Source: Dasypus novemcinctus
Lineage: Eukaryota > Chordata > Mammalia > Cingulata > Dasypodidae
Length of the DNA stretch: 64,000 bases
Direction: 5' to 3'
Assembly (NCBI RefSeq): GCF_030445035.2
Contig: NC_080677.1
Span: 26,609,513-26,673,512, forward strand
In this document: positions 48,000 through 60,699 of the stretch, in pieces
How positions within the stretch are numbered: position 1 is the first letter of the stretch
Layout: every line of letters begins with the position of its first letter
Position numbers and translations under genes: made by a program
Notes under the pieces: generated by a model
Seen by the model: the letters and a program-made list of their open reading frames with translations, nothing else
Database searches by the model: none
Told to the model about the DNA's origin: nothing

Positions 48000-48495
48000 A
48001 ATATGCTCACAAATTCTTTGATACTTCTCCCCTCAAGAACTGAAGTTTCATTCCCCTTGAACACGTGCTGAACTTAGTGATTCACTTCCAATGAATAGAA
48101 TAATATGGTGGAAGTGACAGTGCATGACTTCCAATACTAGGTCATAAAAAGCACTTCTCTCTTGTTGTCTGGGATCCTGTGCTCATGGGGAAGCCAGCTG
48201 CCATATTGTGAGGACACTCAGGCAGTCAGTTCCTCCACATGGCGAGGAACTGCAGTCTCCTGCCAACAACTAGCACTAACTTGCCAGGCATGCCTGTGAA
48301 GCAGATCCTCCAGGCCCAGGCAAGCCTTCAGGAGACTACAGCTTTTGGCTAACATCTTAAATGCAACCTCATGGGAGCCAGAACCACCTAGCCAATCCAC
48401 TCCTGCATTCCTGACCCACAAAAACTGATATCATAAATATTGCTGTAAGGTACAAAGTTATGGCATAATTTATTGAGCGGCAATAGGTAATTAAT
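48000..48495 (+). mobile_element. MLT1-type solo LTR (ERVL-MaLR), sense
   Basis: GAAGCCAGCTGCCATATTGT, GAGGACACTCAGGCAG, CATCTTAAATGCAACCTCAT, GAGCCAGAACCACCTAGCCA and an end in CAATAGGTAATTAATACAGA. Non-coding. Confidence 0.85.
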
Positions 48496-48963
48496 ACAGA
48501 TGCTGAAACTAGGGGAAATTTTCATGATAGGCAAGATATATGCATCATCTTACCATTTATCTTCCCACAGACTGCTTATTACTTACAAGGGAGAAGAAAA
48601 GAATATACAGTGATGAAATCAGGTAATACTCTTAACTAGTGATCAATATTAACATCACCAACAAAAGGACAGATGGGCATTTTATATCTCCTGATGTGAT
48701 AACCTTGAGAGGGATGACACATCACCTATGCAGTATTCTGGCCAGTGCATATCCTGAATCTGATCATGAGAAAACATCAAACAAACCCAAAATAAGGGAC
48801 ATTCTATGTAAAAAGGAGAAGGAATGAAAATGTCAGTATCATAAAAGACAAAAGCGATGGAAATGTTCCTGATTAAAAGAGGCTAAAGAGAATGGATGGT
48901 AGTGATGGTAGCACAATACTGTGAATAAATGTCACTGAATTGTACATGAAAATGTTTAAAATT
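48496..48963. other. Intergenic, LINE-like remains
   Basis: TACTGTGAATAAATGTCACT and GAATTGTACATGAAAATG near 48.93 kb look like an L1 3' end; the rest is unassigned. Confidence 0.45.
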
Positions 48964-49065
48964 GGGAGCAGGTGTAGCTCAGCGGTTGAGTGCCTGCTTT
49001 CCATGTACACATGTAGGAGGTCCTGGGTTCAGTCCCTGGTACCTCCTAAAAAGAAAAGAAAAGAA
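48964..49065 (+). mobile_element. Short DAS-type SINE, sense
   Basis: GAGCAGGTGTAGCTCAGCGG and GGTCCTGGGTTCAGTCCCTG, then a purine tail. Confidence 0.8.
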
Positions 49066-49139
49066 ATGGTTAAAATGGGAAATTTTGTTGTGCTGTATGT
49101 GTTACCACAATAAAAATTATTTTTAAAAAGTTGCCTCTG

Positions 49140-49504
49140 GGAAGTGGATGTGGCTTAAGCAATCGGGGTCCCAACTACCATATAGGTGGTCCAGGGTTCA
49201 ATACCCAGGCCTCCTGGTGAAGGCGAGCTGGCCTGTGCGGAGTGCTTGCCGCGTGGAGTGCTGCTCCGTGCAGGAGTGCTGCCCCTTGTAGGAGTGCAGA
49301 GAGTTGATGCAGCAAGATGACGCAACAATAACAGACATAACAGACCAGGAAGCTGAGGTGGTGCAAGAGAATGATCGCCTCTCTCCCACTCTGGAAGGTC
49401 CCAGGATTGGTTCCCAGAGCTGCCTAATGAGAATACAAGCAGACGCAGAACACACAGCGAATGGACAGAGAGAGCAAAATAAATCTTTAAAAAAAAAAAA
49501 AAAA
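49140..49504 (+). mobile_element. DAS-type SINE, sense, with TSD
   Basis: AAAAGTTGCCTCTG on the left and AAAAGTTGCTTCTG on the right; two heads (TAAGCAATCGGGGTCCCAAC and CAAGAGAATGATCGCCTCTC). Confidence 0.9.
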
Positions 49505-49519
49505 AAAAGTTGCTTCTGA

Positions 49520-50136
49520 CTAAAAAGACAGAAAGACAGATGACAGCAAAATGCAATACCTGACCTTAAACTGTACTGGAAGGGAAAGAAATGCCATTAG
49601 GAACTTTATTGGGCCAAATGGCAAAATTGGAATGTGAATGGTAAACTATTAATGTTAAATTTACTTATGTTCATAACTACTGTAGTATGTAAGAGAATAT
49701 CCTTTTTCTTAGGAGATACAGAATTAAGTATTTAGAAGTAAAGGCCATGATGTATGAAACCCTCAAATGGCTCAGAAAAAATGTGTCTGCTAATATTATG
49801 TGTATACATAGCTATATACTTATATATTAATATTTATTTGTGTTTTCTTCATTAATATGGAGAAAGAATGTACACATGGTAAAGCAAATAGGATAAAATG
49901 TTTAAAATAGGTGAATCTGGGTAAAGGGCAGTAGCTGTTCTTTTTACTATTTTCATTTCTGAAACTTATCTATAAGTTTGAAATTATTTCCAAATAAAAA
50001 ATTTATAAGATAGTATTGCAAGAGAAAAAAAAAAAGATGGAGGAAAATGATTGAGGGTAAAGGTGCCACAAAATTGGCCTTATATAAGTTGATAATTATT
50101 GAAATTGGGTGATTGGACACAAGGAGGCTAATTGTA
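49520..50136 (+). mobile_element. LINE-1 3'UTR pieces, sense
   Basis: GGTGAATCTGGGTAAAGGGC and AAGTTTGAAATTATTTCCAA; then AAGTTGATAATTATTGAAAT, which resumes at 51798 (TGACATTTTCCATAATAAAA) past the nested insertion. Confidence 0.65.
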
Positions 50137-50151
50137 CTCTTCTAACTACTT

Positions 50152-51374
50152 TTTTTTTTTTTTGATTGATGCAGAAAAGGTATTTCATAAAGTACAGTAC
50201 CTTTTCTTTTTATTTATTTATTTTTAATTCTGTAAAAATATTACATTAAAAAATATATATATGAGGACCCATTCAACCCCACCACCCCCACCCAACTACT
50301 CCCCCCCCCAGCAACACTCATTCCCATCATCATGACACATCCATTGCATTTGGTAAGTACATCTCTGGGCACCTCTGCACCTCATGGTCAGTGGTCCACA
50401 TCATGGCCCATACTCTCCCCCATTCCATCCAGTGGGCCCTGTGAGGATTTACAATGTCCGGTGATTGCCCCTGAAGCACCATCCAGGGCAGCTCCAAGTC
50501 CCAAAGACGCCTCCACATCTCATCTCTTCCTGCCATTCCCCATACCCATTAGCCACCATGTCCACTTTTCCCACTCCAATGCCACCTTTTCTCTGTGGAC
50601 ATTGGATTGGTTGTATCCATTGCACCTCTATGTCAAGAGGAGGCTCAGATTCCACATGGATACTGGATGCAATCCTCCCGCTTTCAGTTGTAGGCACTCT
50701 AGGCTCCATGGTGTGGTGGTTGTCCTTCTTCAACTCCATCTTAGCTGAGGGAGATGAGTCCAATAAATCAGATTGTAGGTGCTGGAGTCTGTTGAGGCTC
50801 AGGGCCTGGCTATCACATTGTCAGTCCAGAGATTCAGATCCCCTAAATATATCTTAAACCCCAAGACCAACTACAACTCCAGCACAGTAGCATGAAAGTC
50901 TTATGAAGAGAGATCCCATCTGAGTCCAGATTCATCACGCATAAACACCAGCTCCAAAGAAGGGCCATCTGATATGGCAGTTAACCCCATCTGCCATGAC
51001 CATAGCACCCATGGATCTCTTTAGCTCTCAAAGGAACCAATACCTGGGGGTTGTATCTACTTTATCTGTCTCTTAGACTCTGCTCAGTTGTGCATAAGGG
51101 CAATCCTTCTGACAGCCTCCAGACTCTTTTTTAGAGACTCGTAGCCATATAAACTCATTTCTCCTTTCCATTTCCCCCTTACATTAGGTCAAATAGCATT
51201 TTAAAGTCATGTTATTTTATGTAGACAGGGATATTCTGCTGATCTGCATTGAACCTTCCATTCCAGGTCATTTTCCAGTTGCATCATCAGTTGGTAGTTG
51301 ATAGTGATCCCTCGGTGCCAGGGAGGCTTTTCCCCAGGTGTCATGCCCCACGCTGGGGGGAAGGCATTGCATTT
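50152..51374 (-). mobile_element. LINE 3' region, antisense, inserted into a SINE tail
   Basis: Same family as 30.5-31.7 kb. T-run at the left (its poly(A) end). ACTACTTTTTTTTTTT occurs at both ends, consistent with insertion into the SINE tail. Confidence 0.7.
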
Positions 51375-51380
51375 ACTACT

Positions 51381-51782
51381 TTTTTTTTTTAAGATTTATT
51401 TATTCTGTCCTCCCCCCCTCCCCCCCGCCCCGGCCACTGTCTGTTCTCTGTGTCCATTTGCTGTGTATTCTCCTGTGTCTGCTTGTATTCTCATTAGGCA
51501 GCTCTGGGAACCAATCCTGGGGCCTTCCAGAGTGGGACAGAGGTGATCATTCTCTTGTGCCACCTCAGCTCCCTGGTCTGTTGCGTCTCTTATTATCTCT
51601 CCTCTGTGTCTCTTTTTGTTGCGTCATCTTGCCGTGCCAGCTCTCTGTGTAGGCCAGCACTCCTGCATGGGCCAGCTCTCTGCATGAGCCAGCTTGCCTT
51701 CAACCAGGAGGCCCTGAGTATTGAACCCTGGACCTCTTACATGGTAGATGGGACCCCAATTGCTTGAGCCACATCCGCTTCC
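51381..51782 (-). mobile_element. DAS-type SINE, antisense
   Basis: Head ends at 51782. The SINE plus the LINE on its left are bracketed by CTCTTCTAACTACTT at 50137-50151 and 51783-51797. Confidence 0.9.
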
Positions 51783-51964
51783 CTCTTCTAACTACTTCTG
51801 TTTATGTTTGACATTTTCCATAATAAAAGAAGGTAAACACCAATGAGGAGACTGAACTTGAAGATTGCCAAGTGCCTCTTAACTCCACATTTCTATGGTC
51901 ATTTTGAGTGTGGTGGACTATCTGTGAACAGTATTAGTGCATAGAGGTGATCAAGAAATACTTA

Positions 51965-52070
51965 GGGGGTGCTGAGGTGGCTCAATGGTTGAGCACTGGC
52001 TTCTCACATATGAGGTCCCAGGTTCAATCCCCCACTCTGGTACCTCAAAATTAAAAAAAAAACAAACAAA
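51965..52070 (+). mobile_element. Short DAS-type SINE, sense
   Basis: GGTGCTGAGGTGGCTCAATG and GAGGTCCCAGGTTCAATCCC, then an A-rich tail. Confidence 0.75.
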
Positions 52071-52780
52071 CTTTAAATAAAGTTTGAAAATATGAGCAGG
52101 GAATAAGCACTAGTTATCTTAAAAAAAAATTAGGAGACAAATTTGGCTTCCATCACTATTACCAAATGACTTGGTTTGGGTTGGGATGGGGAGCACGTAG
52201 TTTGCCTATATCAAATGGATTTTACAATGAAAGATACTGTAGAATTTCAAGAGGTAGTATAGTATGGTAGATCCAGCATAAGGTATTGTTACATTGCGAT
52301 CTGAACTGAGTTGGGTCAAGTCTCTTCTCTAAAAATTGGGGATAGTGATCATTGCTACTACCTAGGATTATTAAATATATATCATACATGTTAAAGTTGT
52401 TGACACATTTACTAGTGCATAATAATTGTTCAATCTATGTTAGTGATTACTATTATTGAATGAGTGAGTGAAACAAAAAGATTAATTTCCATTTGATGGT
52501 TTAAAAATGGAACATTGACCTATAGTTTTGCTGGTAAGGAATTTGATCTTTATAACCACTATCATAATTGGCATGAGGTATAGGAAGAGGTTCAGTGAGG
52601 GATACAGAAAGAACGTTTTTAAACTTAGGTTGACTCCTTTGTATTATAAATATATATATTTTCTGAGTAGGATGTACCAGAGTCCCTCTATTTACCAAAA
52701 ATAACATATATAGAGAACATAGTCAAATGCTCCAGCAGTAAGTAGAAGACATAAAACTAGGAGCTTTTCCATTATTATTA

Positions 52781-53165
52781 TTTTTTAAAGATTTATTTGT
52801 TTCACACACACACACATACATGTTGTCTGCGCTCTGTGTCCATTCGCTGTGTGTTCTGTGTCTGCTTGGATTCTCATCAGCCAGCACTGGGGACGTTTGT
52901 CTCTTTGTGTTGCATCATCTTGCAGTGTCAGCTCTGTGTTGTGCGGCACCACTCCTGGGTGGGCTGAGGTTTCACGCAGGGCAGCTCTCCTTGCGTGGGG
53001 GGCACCCTCAAGCAGGGGCATCCCTGTGTGGACTGGCACTCCTTGCACGTAGCAGCACTGTGCGTGGGCCAGCTCACCACATGGGTCAGGAGGCCCTGGG
53101 ATTGAACCCTGGACCTCCTATATGGTAGACGGATGCTCTATCTGTTGAGCCACATCTGCTTTCCT
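52781..53165 (-). mobile_element. DAS-type SINE, antisense, 12-bp TSD
   Basis: CCATTATTATTA at 52769-52780 and 53166-53177. Confidence 0.93.
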
Positions 53166-53177
53166 CCATTATTATTA

Positions 53178-55900
53178 ATAAAAGATCGGTGGAATAAAGT
53201 TTGGATTTTTATATCTTAGACAAAGAAAGGTATATTTTAAATTCCTCTTACCATCTGGGCTTTAATTGGTTTTGATGTTTTTAATTGACCTTTAAGGGGA
53301 CAATGATAATGCTTTTCTGGAAAAAACACTAACCTGTCTGGTCTTGACCGTTTCGTAATGGGTAAGCCTCAGGTTCATTTCATATGAGTTCCTTCAAGTG
53401 CAGTGCTACTTGTGTGACTGTTTAGAAGTTATTTCTATCACAGGGAGTTGATAATAGCAACCTTGTTTTAGGCTTTGGGCACTGGGTGAACACGGGTACA
53501 GCTGACTGAGGTTGGTTGAGTTCATGGGAAAGAAGGGCATGTGGGCCGTTTCTTTTGGGTAACAAATGACTCTATTGCTCTTCTTTGAGGACTGATATTC
53601 TCTCATGTGAGTCTGGTTTTGCTTGTACTTAAAGTTGATTTTTCCCTGTGTGCCCCAGTACCATGCCCTTCCCTCTTCCCTAAAGAATTATGCAACTATG
53701 CAGATCAACATCATGGGTCTTTTTCCCCTTGGACAGTGTTTTCTGGAACTGCTAGATTTCCAGATGAGAACTGTTTATTCTGGATCTGACTTAATTTGGT
53801 CAGCTGAATTCTCTTGGGTATGGAGAGTTTTTCTTACCCTTGGCCTACTTTTTGTGGTACTAACTATCCTTTTACAGTTTCATGAAGTACTTTGTAAAAC
53901 AGAATTAGTTGAAAGCACTGCCCTCTTTCTTTTGCGTTCCTCATTCCCTTTGCAGTTTAATAATCTTAGTATGCTAGTTACATCCTGCTTCTTTGAAAGC
54001 TATAACCATGGAGACTTTCACTAGAAGGATGCTTTGTTCCTGTCATAATTATTTCTCGAATACTCACTATGTGCCAGGCTCCCTGTCCTCATAGCTCATC
54101 GTCTAGCAATTAAGACAAAACCAGAAATTTTATGCCAGAAAAGTAAAGACACTCATGAGATATAGTTAGGGCCCAATGGGGGAAAAAGGCACTGATCTAC
54201 TTCAGAAATGGCCAAAGAGGCTTTGCTGGAGATCTTACCCATGTACAGCATTTTCTCTTTCATTATGCTTAGATTCTGTTCCCTCCCCGCAAAACAGTAA
54301 CAATTCTAAAGCAGAAGAAAAATCACCATCATGTCATTGCCCTAATAAATCAACTCTTTTTTCCATGTTCTGATTGCAACGTGGGAGAAGCAGAAAGGCC
54401 CAGGAAGAAGCAATGCGGAGGGAAGCAGGCTCGGCTCCTACTTTCTCCCCCTTGTATAAGTTCATATTTTGAATTTTCCTTTTTTCCATGTTACCCAGTT
54501 TTTCCTTGGTTGTTGGTGCTGTTAAGGCTTCTGGAAGGTAGGACCATGTCTACTTTTATAGGTTTCCCTAGCACCAGCTGGGAGAATGGGCTGCCCTGCC
54601 CTGCAGAAGGCGAACGGGAAAGAATGGTGCTTGCTTTTAGGGACTGCAGGAAACAGGTTGAATTACACTGGTGAGTGGCGGCTGGAAAGGGCAGGTGATT
54701 GGATTTTTACCCAATGAAAGCTTTTAACTGCCCGAAATAACTCTTTCCAAGTCCTGAGTTCAGCACTGCAACCAGAGCTAGGATAAGTGAGCACCATTTA
54801 GGGAGGCACTCACTTTCACTTGCAGAGTTGTGCAACTCACTGCACTTTGCCAGTATAATTCTCAAGGGCAGGCAGTATGCTCTAGGGAGGCAAAGGAGTA
54901 CCCTCTATTCCCGTCGTCCGTGTTCCTCCTGGCACTGATCAGGGTGGACTCCACACATTGCCATGATCTCAGAGGTGATTCAGATGCTGCTGTGGCCGGG
55001 GCAACCCTCAGGGGCCAAAGTCACCTTATGCCATCTCCTTGTTTTACAGATAAATCAAGGACTAGCCCTAGAAATCAGACAACCGACACAATTGAGATTA
55101 CCACTGGCAGGCACTGTACAGTTAGGCTTGTTTCAAACAATGTTTTAGTCCCCAAAGAATTCCTGCATTTCTTGCTTTCCAAAAGCATTTTTTGAAGAAA
55201 AAATGTTGATACTTATTTAACTAATTTACCAATTTATACAAAACTACTAATCTGGGATTTGATCCTGGGATTTCATGTGGGTAAGTAATTAAGAGGGCAC
55301 TTTAATTTGAGGCTTTGTAGTTAGGAATTTATTTATATGCATTCTCATTTGTCTTTCCTCTGAAAGCCAGGTATATCATAATTAGGACTATAGTTAATAG
55401 TACAATTATAAAAATGTTCTTTCATGAATTGGAACAAATGTACTACATTAATGCAAGGTCTTAATAATAGGGTGGTATATGGGAACTCTATGCATACCTT
55501 TTCTGTAAATATACACTTTTCTAATAAAAATTTTAAAAATTATTTTGCAGAGATTGATGTCATTTTTGTCATTGTGTTCTAGATACATTGCATTGCATCC
55601 ATTGCCTTGGTGGCTATTGCAATATTTGATGCAAGATAAGGTGAGTAGTTTACTTTTCACCTGAAATTAAAGAAATTTTTATGTCCTTAAGTGACAAGAT
55701 TTAAAGATAAGAAATATCTATTTTATGCCCCTTGTGAAACTTACCAACTTGAGGCACACTGAAGAATTTGGGAGGGACAATGGTTATGGATTTGAGAGAC
55801 ATCTACTTCTTTGAAAATAGTAATAATAATTACATGTACATTGTACTTCACAAAGTGTGTCCACGTGCCTGTGAGACTTATCACTGCTAAAGAAGGAAGA
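53178..55900. other. Intergenic, largely repeat-poor, no gene recognised
   Basis: The least repeat-laden stretch outside the gene. An L2/MIR-like word (CTCACTATGTGCCAGGCTCC) lies near 54.06 kb. The 133-codon open frame at 53623 and smaller ones show no domain I know. Confidence 0.5.
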
Positions 55901-56690
55901 AATTAACATTTATTGAGCAGAAAATATTTAATACATGCTGCAAGCACAGCCTCTTATTTTCCCCAAACATCACTCTCTATACAGTGGTGGGAAGTTTATG
56001 GGGAGATGGAAAGAGAATTTAATTAGAAGTCAAGAGTCCTGAGTTTGAGCTTCAGTTTCCTAGTTTATAAAATATGGATATCGCCTATTCTTGCCTTTTA
56101 CTCAATGAGGTTTGCTCTCCAAGCCAGCACAGATGACATAACTGTCCAGAAACACCCCCCATCTACAAATTATTGACTATTATATTATAAGGTGAATAAA
56201 TAAGACAGAATAGCTTTGAGGTAGAGATAAACAAATTGACTGAAGGAATATGAGCAGTGTCTTGACAGAGCCATGCGTAAGTAATGTCTGTTCCTCCAAA
56301 GATACCACAAGGAAATCAAACAGACAAACTGGAGGAAACATTTGCATACATATAACTGATCAAGGATTAGTACCAAGAATATATGATGAGTTCCTGTAAA
56401 TAAATAAGAAAATTCAAGTACCCTAAAATACAATGAGTAAAGAAATTGAGCAAGCACTTCACAGAAGAGGAAATATGCACAGCCAATAAACATTTCTAAA
56501 GTTGCTCAAATTCATTAGAAATCAGAGAAATACAAATTAAAGCCATAATAAGATACTCTTTTATACCCTCCTGGATGGCAAAAATTAATAATTTTATCAA
56601 ATAGTGAGAGAGTGAAGAACATTTACTTTTGGTGGGAGTATCATTAGTACTACTAGTTGAGAAACAATTTGGCATTACCTTGTATGATTA
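55901..56690 (+). mobile_element. MIR scrap and an old L1/HAL1-like LINE, sense
   Basis: 56.04-56.09 kb: GAGCTTCAGTTTCCTAGTTT. From 56.27 kb: GAAACATTTGCATACATATA and AGAAATACAAATTAAAGCCA, typical LINE words. Confidence 0.55.
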
Positions 56691-57060
56691 AAGATGGCCA
56701 CATTCTCTGCTATTCTCACTGAATCTGGGCTGGCTTTAGTGACTTGTTTGGCCAACAGAATGCAGAAGTGACATTCTGAGACTTCCATGAGTAGATCAAA
56801 AGAAGGCTTGCAGCTTCTTCCTGGGTCTCCTGGAATATTTGCTCTTAGAGTCCAGCTGCCATGTTGTCAGGAAGCCCAAGGAGTCCCAGGGAGAGCGTCC
56901 AGCACCAACCCGCCCTGTGAGAGAGGATTCCTGGAGGTGGAGACTCACCCCAGTTGAGGTGCACCAGCTGATACTGCGTAAGAGCAAATGAGCCATCCCT
57001 GCCATTCTCTAACCAAACTGAAGATTCACGAGCAAAAAAATGACTTACTGTTTTAAGTTA
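56690..57060 (+). mobile_element. MLT1-type solo LTR (ERVL-MaLR), sense
   Basis: TCCAGCTGCCATGTTGTCAG, GAAGCCCAAGG and TGTTTTAAGTTATTTAG. Splits an older LINE that resumes at 57.69 kb. Confidence 0.75.
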
Positions 57061-57069
57061 TTTAGTTGT

Positions 57070-57660
57070 TAAAAAAACTTACTGAGATATAATTTACATA
57101 CCATAAAATTTACTCATTTTGGTGGCAGACTTGCCCCGTGGTTAAGGCATCTGTCTACCACATGGGAGGTCTGCGGTTCAAACCCCGGGCCTCCTTGACC
57201 CGTGTGGAGCTGGCCCATGCGCAGTGCTGATGCGCGCAAGGAGTGCCGTGCCACACAGGGTGTCCCCACATAGGGAAGCCCCATGCACAAGGGGTGCGCC
57301 CTATAAGGAGAGCTGCCCAGCGGGAAAGAAAGCGCAGCCCACCCAGGAATGGCGCCGTACACATGGAGAGCTGACACAACAAGATGATGCAACAAAAAGA
57401 AACACAGATTCCCGTGCTGATGACAACACAGAAGCGGACAAAGAAGACTTTGCAGCAAATAGACACAGACAACAGACAACCACGGTGGGGGGGGAGGGGA
57501 GAGAAATAAATAAATAAATCTTTTTAAAAAATCCTGTTTTATATGTTTAAAATAAATTTACTCATTTTAAGTATACAATTAATTGATTTTTAGTCAATTT
57601 AGCAAGTCGAACAACCATCACTACAATCTAGTTTTAGAACATTTTCATTACCCCAATTAG
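57070..57660 (-). mobile_element. LINE-1 3'UTR, antisense, split by a DAS SINE
   Basis: CTGAGATATAATTTACATAC ... CTCATTTTGG [SINE] ...TTACTCATTTTAAGTATACA, AACATTTTCATTACCCCAAT. TTTACTCATTTT appears on both sides. Confidence 0.75.
57121..57530 (+). mobile_element. DAS-type SINE, sense
   Basis: Head GGTTAAGGCATCTGTCTACC; tail AATAAATAAATAAATC followed by TTTTTAAAAAA. Confidence 0.92.
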
Positions 57661-57689
57661 ACACTTCATTGAGCTTCTAGTTTTGGGAA

Positions 57690-58130
57690 GGATTGTTACA
57701 CAGCAATAGAAAAAAGAAGCATCTAAGAAAGCTGAAACTGTTTATATACTATGGCTTGGCCATTCCATTCCTAGGTATGTACCTTGTAGAAACTCTTATA
57801 TGTGTATATCAGGAAACATATATACAAGAATATTCTTAGCAATGGCTGTAATAGCAAACATTTGGGAACACAAGAGTTCATGGACAATTGAGAAATGTGC
57901 AAAAAAAGCAAGTCACAGAGTAATACATACATATGATTCAACTTACTAAAATTCAAAAGCTTGAAAAACTAAATATTCTATTTAGAGGGGGGTTACATGA
58001 CAAATTGTTAAAGCTTTTAAAAGGGGGATGCAAAACACCATCTTCAAGTGGGTATGGCATGTTCATTTTTTCATTCTTCATACTCTACACATAATTCTTT
58101 TGAATCTCGTCAATTGTTAATAGAATTTAA
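57690..58130 (+). mobile_element. Old L1/HAL1-like LINE, 3' part, sense
   Basis: GCCATTCCATTCCTAGGTAT, AGCAATGGCTGTAATAGCAA and CATTTGGGAACACAAGAGTT. Confidence 0.6.
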
Positions 58131-59430
58131 AATATTAATAGCAAATGTGTATTCAGAGCTAGCCATGTATCAGAAACACTAGTTCATATCTACATAATAA
58201 GATCACATTTCCTTTTTATATAAAATTATAGCACAAGCAACCACCACCCTGATTACTGAAAACCAGTTCCCCCAAAACATGAGTCCTTAAGGGCTGTTAC
58301 AAATCAGTGTGTCAGCTGCAAGTCCCATGAGATACCTGCTCCGTCCCTCCTTACCTGCCTTTGCTTCCCAAATCCCTAACTGCCACCAAAGGAATGCCTG
58401 GGTGGCCCCTCAGCCCCACGACTACCCATAGGAGAAAGCCAGAGTCCCTGCCAAGTCTGCTCCTAGATGTTCCAAGCCCCAGTCTGAGCAAGGCCGGATT
58501 CTGAGCAGAGGTGGAGGGATCTCCTGGCCAAGGCTGGGACTGTGCTTCACCACCAAACAGGTCAGCTTGTGCTCCAGAATACAGAAAGTCTCTTCTGAAC
58601 AGTTCTCACTGCTCCTGGCCCTCATCCTTACTTAGACGACACCATTATTTCTCAGTGAAAAACTTTGCCATTCATTTCTCTAACTCCAGGAACTCAGACC
58701 ATTCTCTTCGTTCTCCTTTGTTGTGCCTGTGGATTGTGACTTTGCCCACACACAAAACTTCTCCCTTCTCCCCCAGTTACAAGTCAGAATGGTCTGTCCA
58801 TTCATCCAGTGTTAAGTGACAGGCACTCTCCTATACTCTGATGATACAGCAATGAATAAAACGGGGAAATCTTGGCTTCCACTCTGTGGGGGAAGAGAAG
58901 CAATAAACAAATATGAAGAAAACAAGGCTTATGAACACAAACAAATGCATCTATAACACATACATCATCTCACTTAAATCTATTATCCCTATAGTACTGA
59001 AGGAAAACCCAAGGATCAGGTTAATATGCCCAAGATCAAACTAGTAAGTTTGGGTGCTGAATTTTAAAACCAGTGCTGCCTGTAATATGTGGAGTCCTAA
59101 CTTGAAATGATAAATCACTGAGCAAATGCAAACGGTGATGATGCTGGCTATTGTTGACAAATCGCTAGAGAAATGAAAATGCAGGCACCTTGCTAGAATT
59201 TTTCCTTGTCAGAAATACCAGTCTTCTTCTATTTGCAGATTTGTGTGTGTCTAAAAAAATGTAAGACATATTCCTTCCATTGACTATGCCAACCTAACTC
59301 CGGAAATAATTTGTTTTATTGTGGTTAACATATATATAAATAACAGAAAATTTGACATTTTTGCCATTTTCCAGTATACAATTCAGTGGCATTAATTACT
59401 TTTAAAATGTTGTATCATGCCAGCAATGAA
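58131..59430. other. Intergenic, no gene recognised
   Basis: L2-like words near 58.8 kb (GATGATACAGCAATGAATAA) and a reversed L1 3'UTR scrap at 59.31-59.41 kb; otherwise unassigned. Confidence 0.45.
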
Positions 59431-59688
59431 CAATCTGGAAAGGAAATCAAGAAAACAATTCCATTCACAGTAACAACTAAAAGAATAAAATATCTAGGAA
59501 TTGGGAAAACATATTTGGAAACCACAAAAACAATAAAGGTTTAATATCCCGAATATATAAAGAAATCCATCAACTTAAGAACAAAAAGACAAACAACCCA
59601 ATTATAAAATGGACAAGACTTGAATAAACATCTTTCCAAAGAAGAAATACAAATGGTCAAAGAGCACATGAAAAGATGGTCAACATCA

Positions 59689-60096
59689 GGCAGTGGACTT
59701 GGCCCAGTGGTTAGGGCGTCCGTCTACCACATGGGAGGTCCGCGGTTCAAACCCCGGGCCTCCTTGACCCTTGTGGAGCTGGCCCACATGCAGTGCTGAT
59801 GCGCACAAAGAGTGCTGTGCCACACAGGGGTGTCCCCCGTGTAGGGGAGCCCAACACGCAAGGAGTGCACCCCATAAGGAGAGCCACCCAGTGCGAAAAA
59901 AGGGTAGCCTGCCCAGGAATGGCGCTGCGCACACAGAGAGCTGACGCAAGATGATGCAACAAAAAGAAACACAGATTCCTGTGCCGCTGACAACAACAGA
60001 AGTGGACAAAGAAGATGCAGCAAATAGACACAGAGAACAGACAACCAGGGTGGGGAAGAGGAGAGAAATAAATAAATAAATAAATCTTTAAAAAAA
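59689..60096 (+). mobile_element. DAS-type SINE, sense
   Basis: TSD GATGGTCAACATCA (59675-59688) against GATGTTCAACATCA (60097-60110), one mismatch. Confidence 0.95.
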
Positions 60097-60147
60097 GATG
60101 TTCAACATCATTAGCCATCAGGGAAATGCAAATCAAAACCACAGTGA

Positions 60148-60536
60148 GGGAAGCTGATGGCTCAACTGATAGAGTGTCCACCTACCAGATGGGAGGTCCA
60201 GGGTTCAAAGCCCGGGACTCTTGATCCATGAACAAGGAGTGCCCTGCCACACAGGGGTGTCCCCTGCATAGGGGAGTCCCATGTGCAAGGAGTGAGCCCC
60301 ACAAAGAGAACTGCCCCGCGCAAAAAAAAAAGCAGCCTGCCCAGGAGTGGCGCCGCACACATGGAGAGGTGATGCAGCAAGATGACGCAACAAAGAGAGA
60401 CATAGATTCTCGGTGCCACTGTCAAGAATGCAAGTAGACACAGAACACACAGTGAATGGACACAGAGAGCAGACGGGGGAGGGGAAGGGGAGAGAAATAA
60501 ATAAAAAATAAATCTAAAAAAAACACACAAACAAAA
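60148..60536 (+). mobile_element. DAS-type SINE, sense, different subtype
   Basis: AACCACAGTGA flanks both sides (to 60147 and to about 60549). The head has GGCTCAACTGATAGAGTGTC instead of the GGTTAGGGCGTCCGTC form of its neighbour. Confidence 0.93.
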
Positions 60537-60699
60537 AAAACCACAGTGAAATACCATTTCTCGCCCACTAAAATGGCACTATTAAATATAAACAAACAAA
60601 AACACAGAAAATTACAAGTTTTGGAGAGGACACTGAGAAACAGGAACACTCATTCATTGCCAGTGGTAATGTAAAATAGCGCAGCTCTCCATGGTAACT

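Larger units (their letters stand above)
59431..60690 (+). mobile_element. LINE-1 ORF2 fragment, sense, split by two DAS SINEs
   Basis: AACAATTCCATTCACAGTAA, ATAAAATATCTAGGAATTGG, AGAGCACATGAAAAGATGGT [SINE] CATTAGCCATCAGGGAAATG [SINE] AAATACCATTTCTCGCCCAC. Ends at the AGBL2 retrocopy. Confidence 0.85.

Noticed and set aside
53623-54024. 133-codon + strand open frame with hydrophobic segments
   Set aside because: No known domain, no splice signals tied to a gene and no codon pattern that persuades me; treated as chance.
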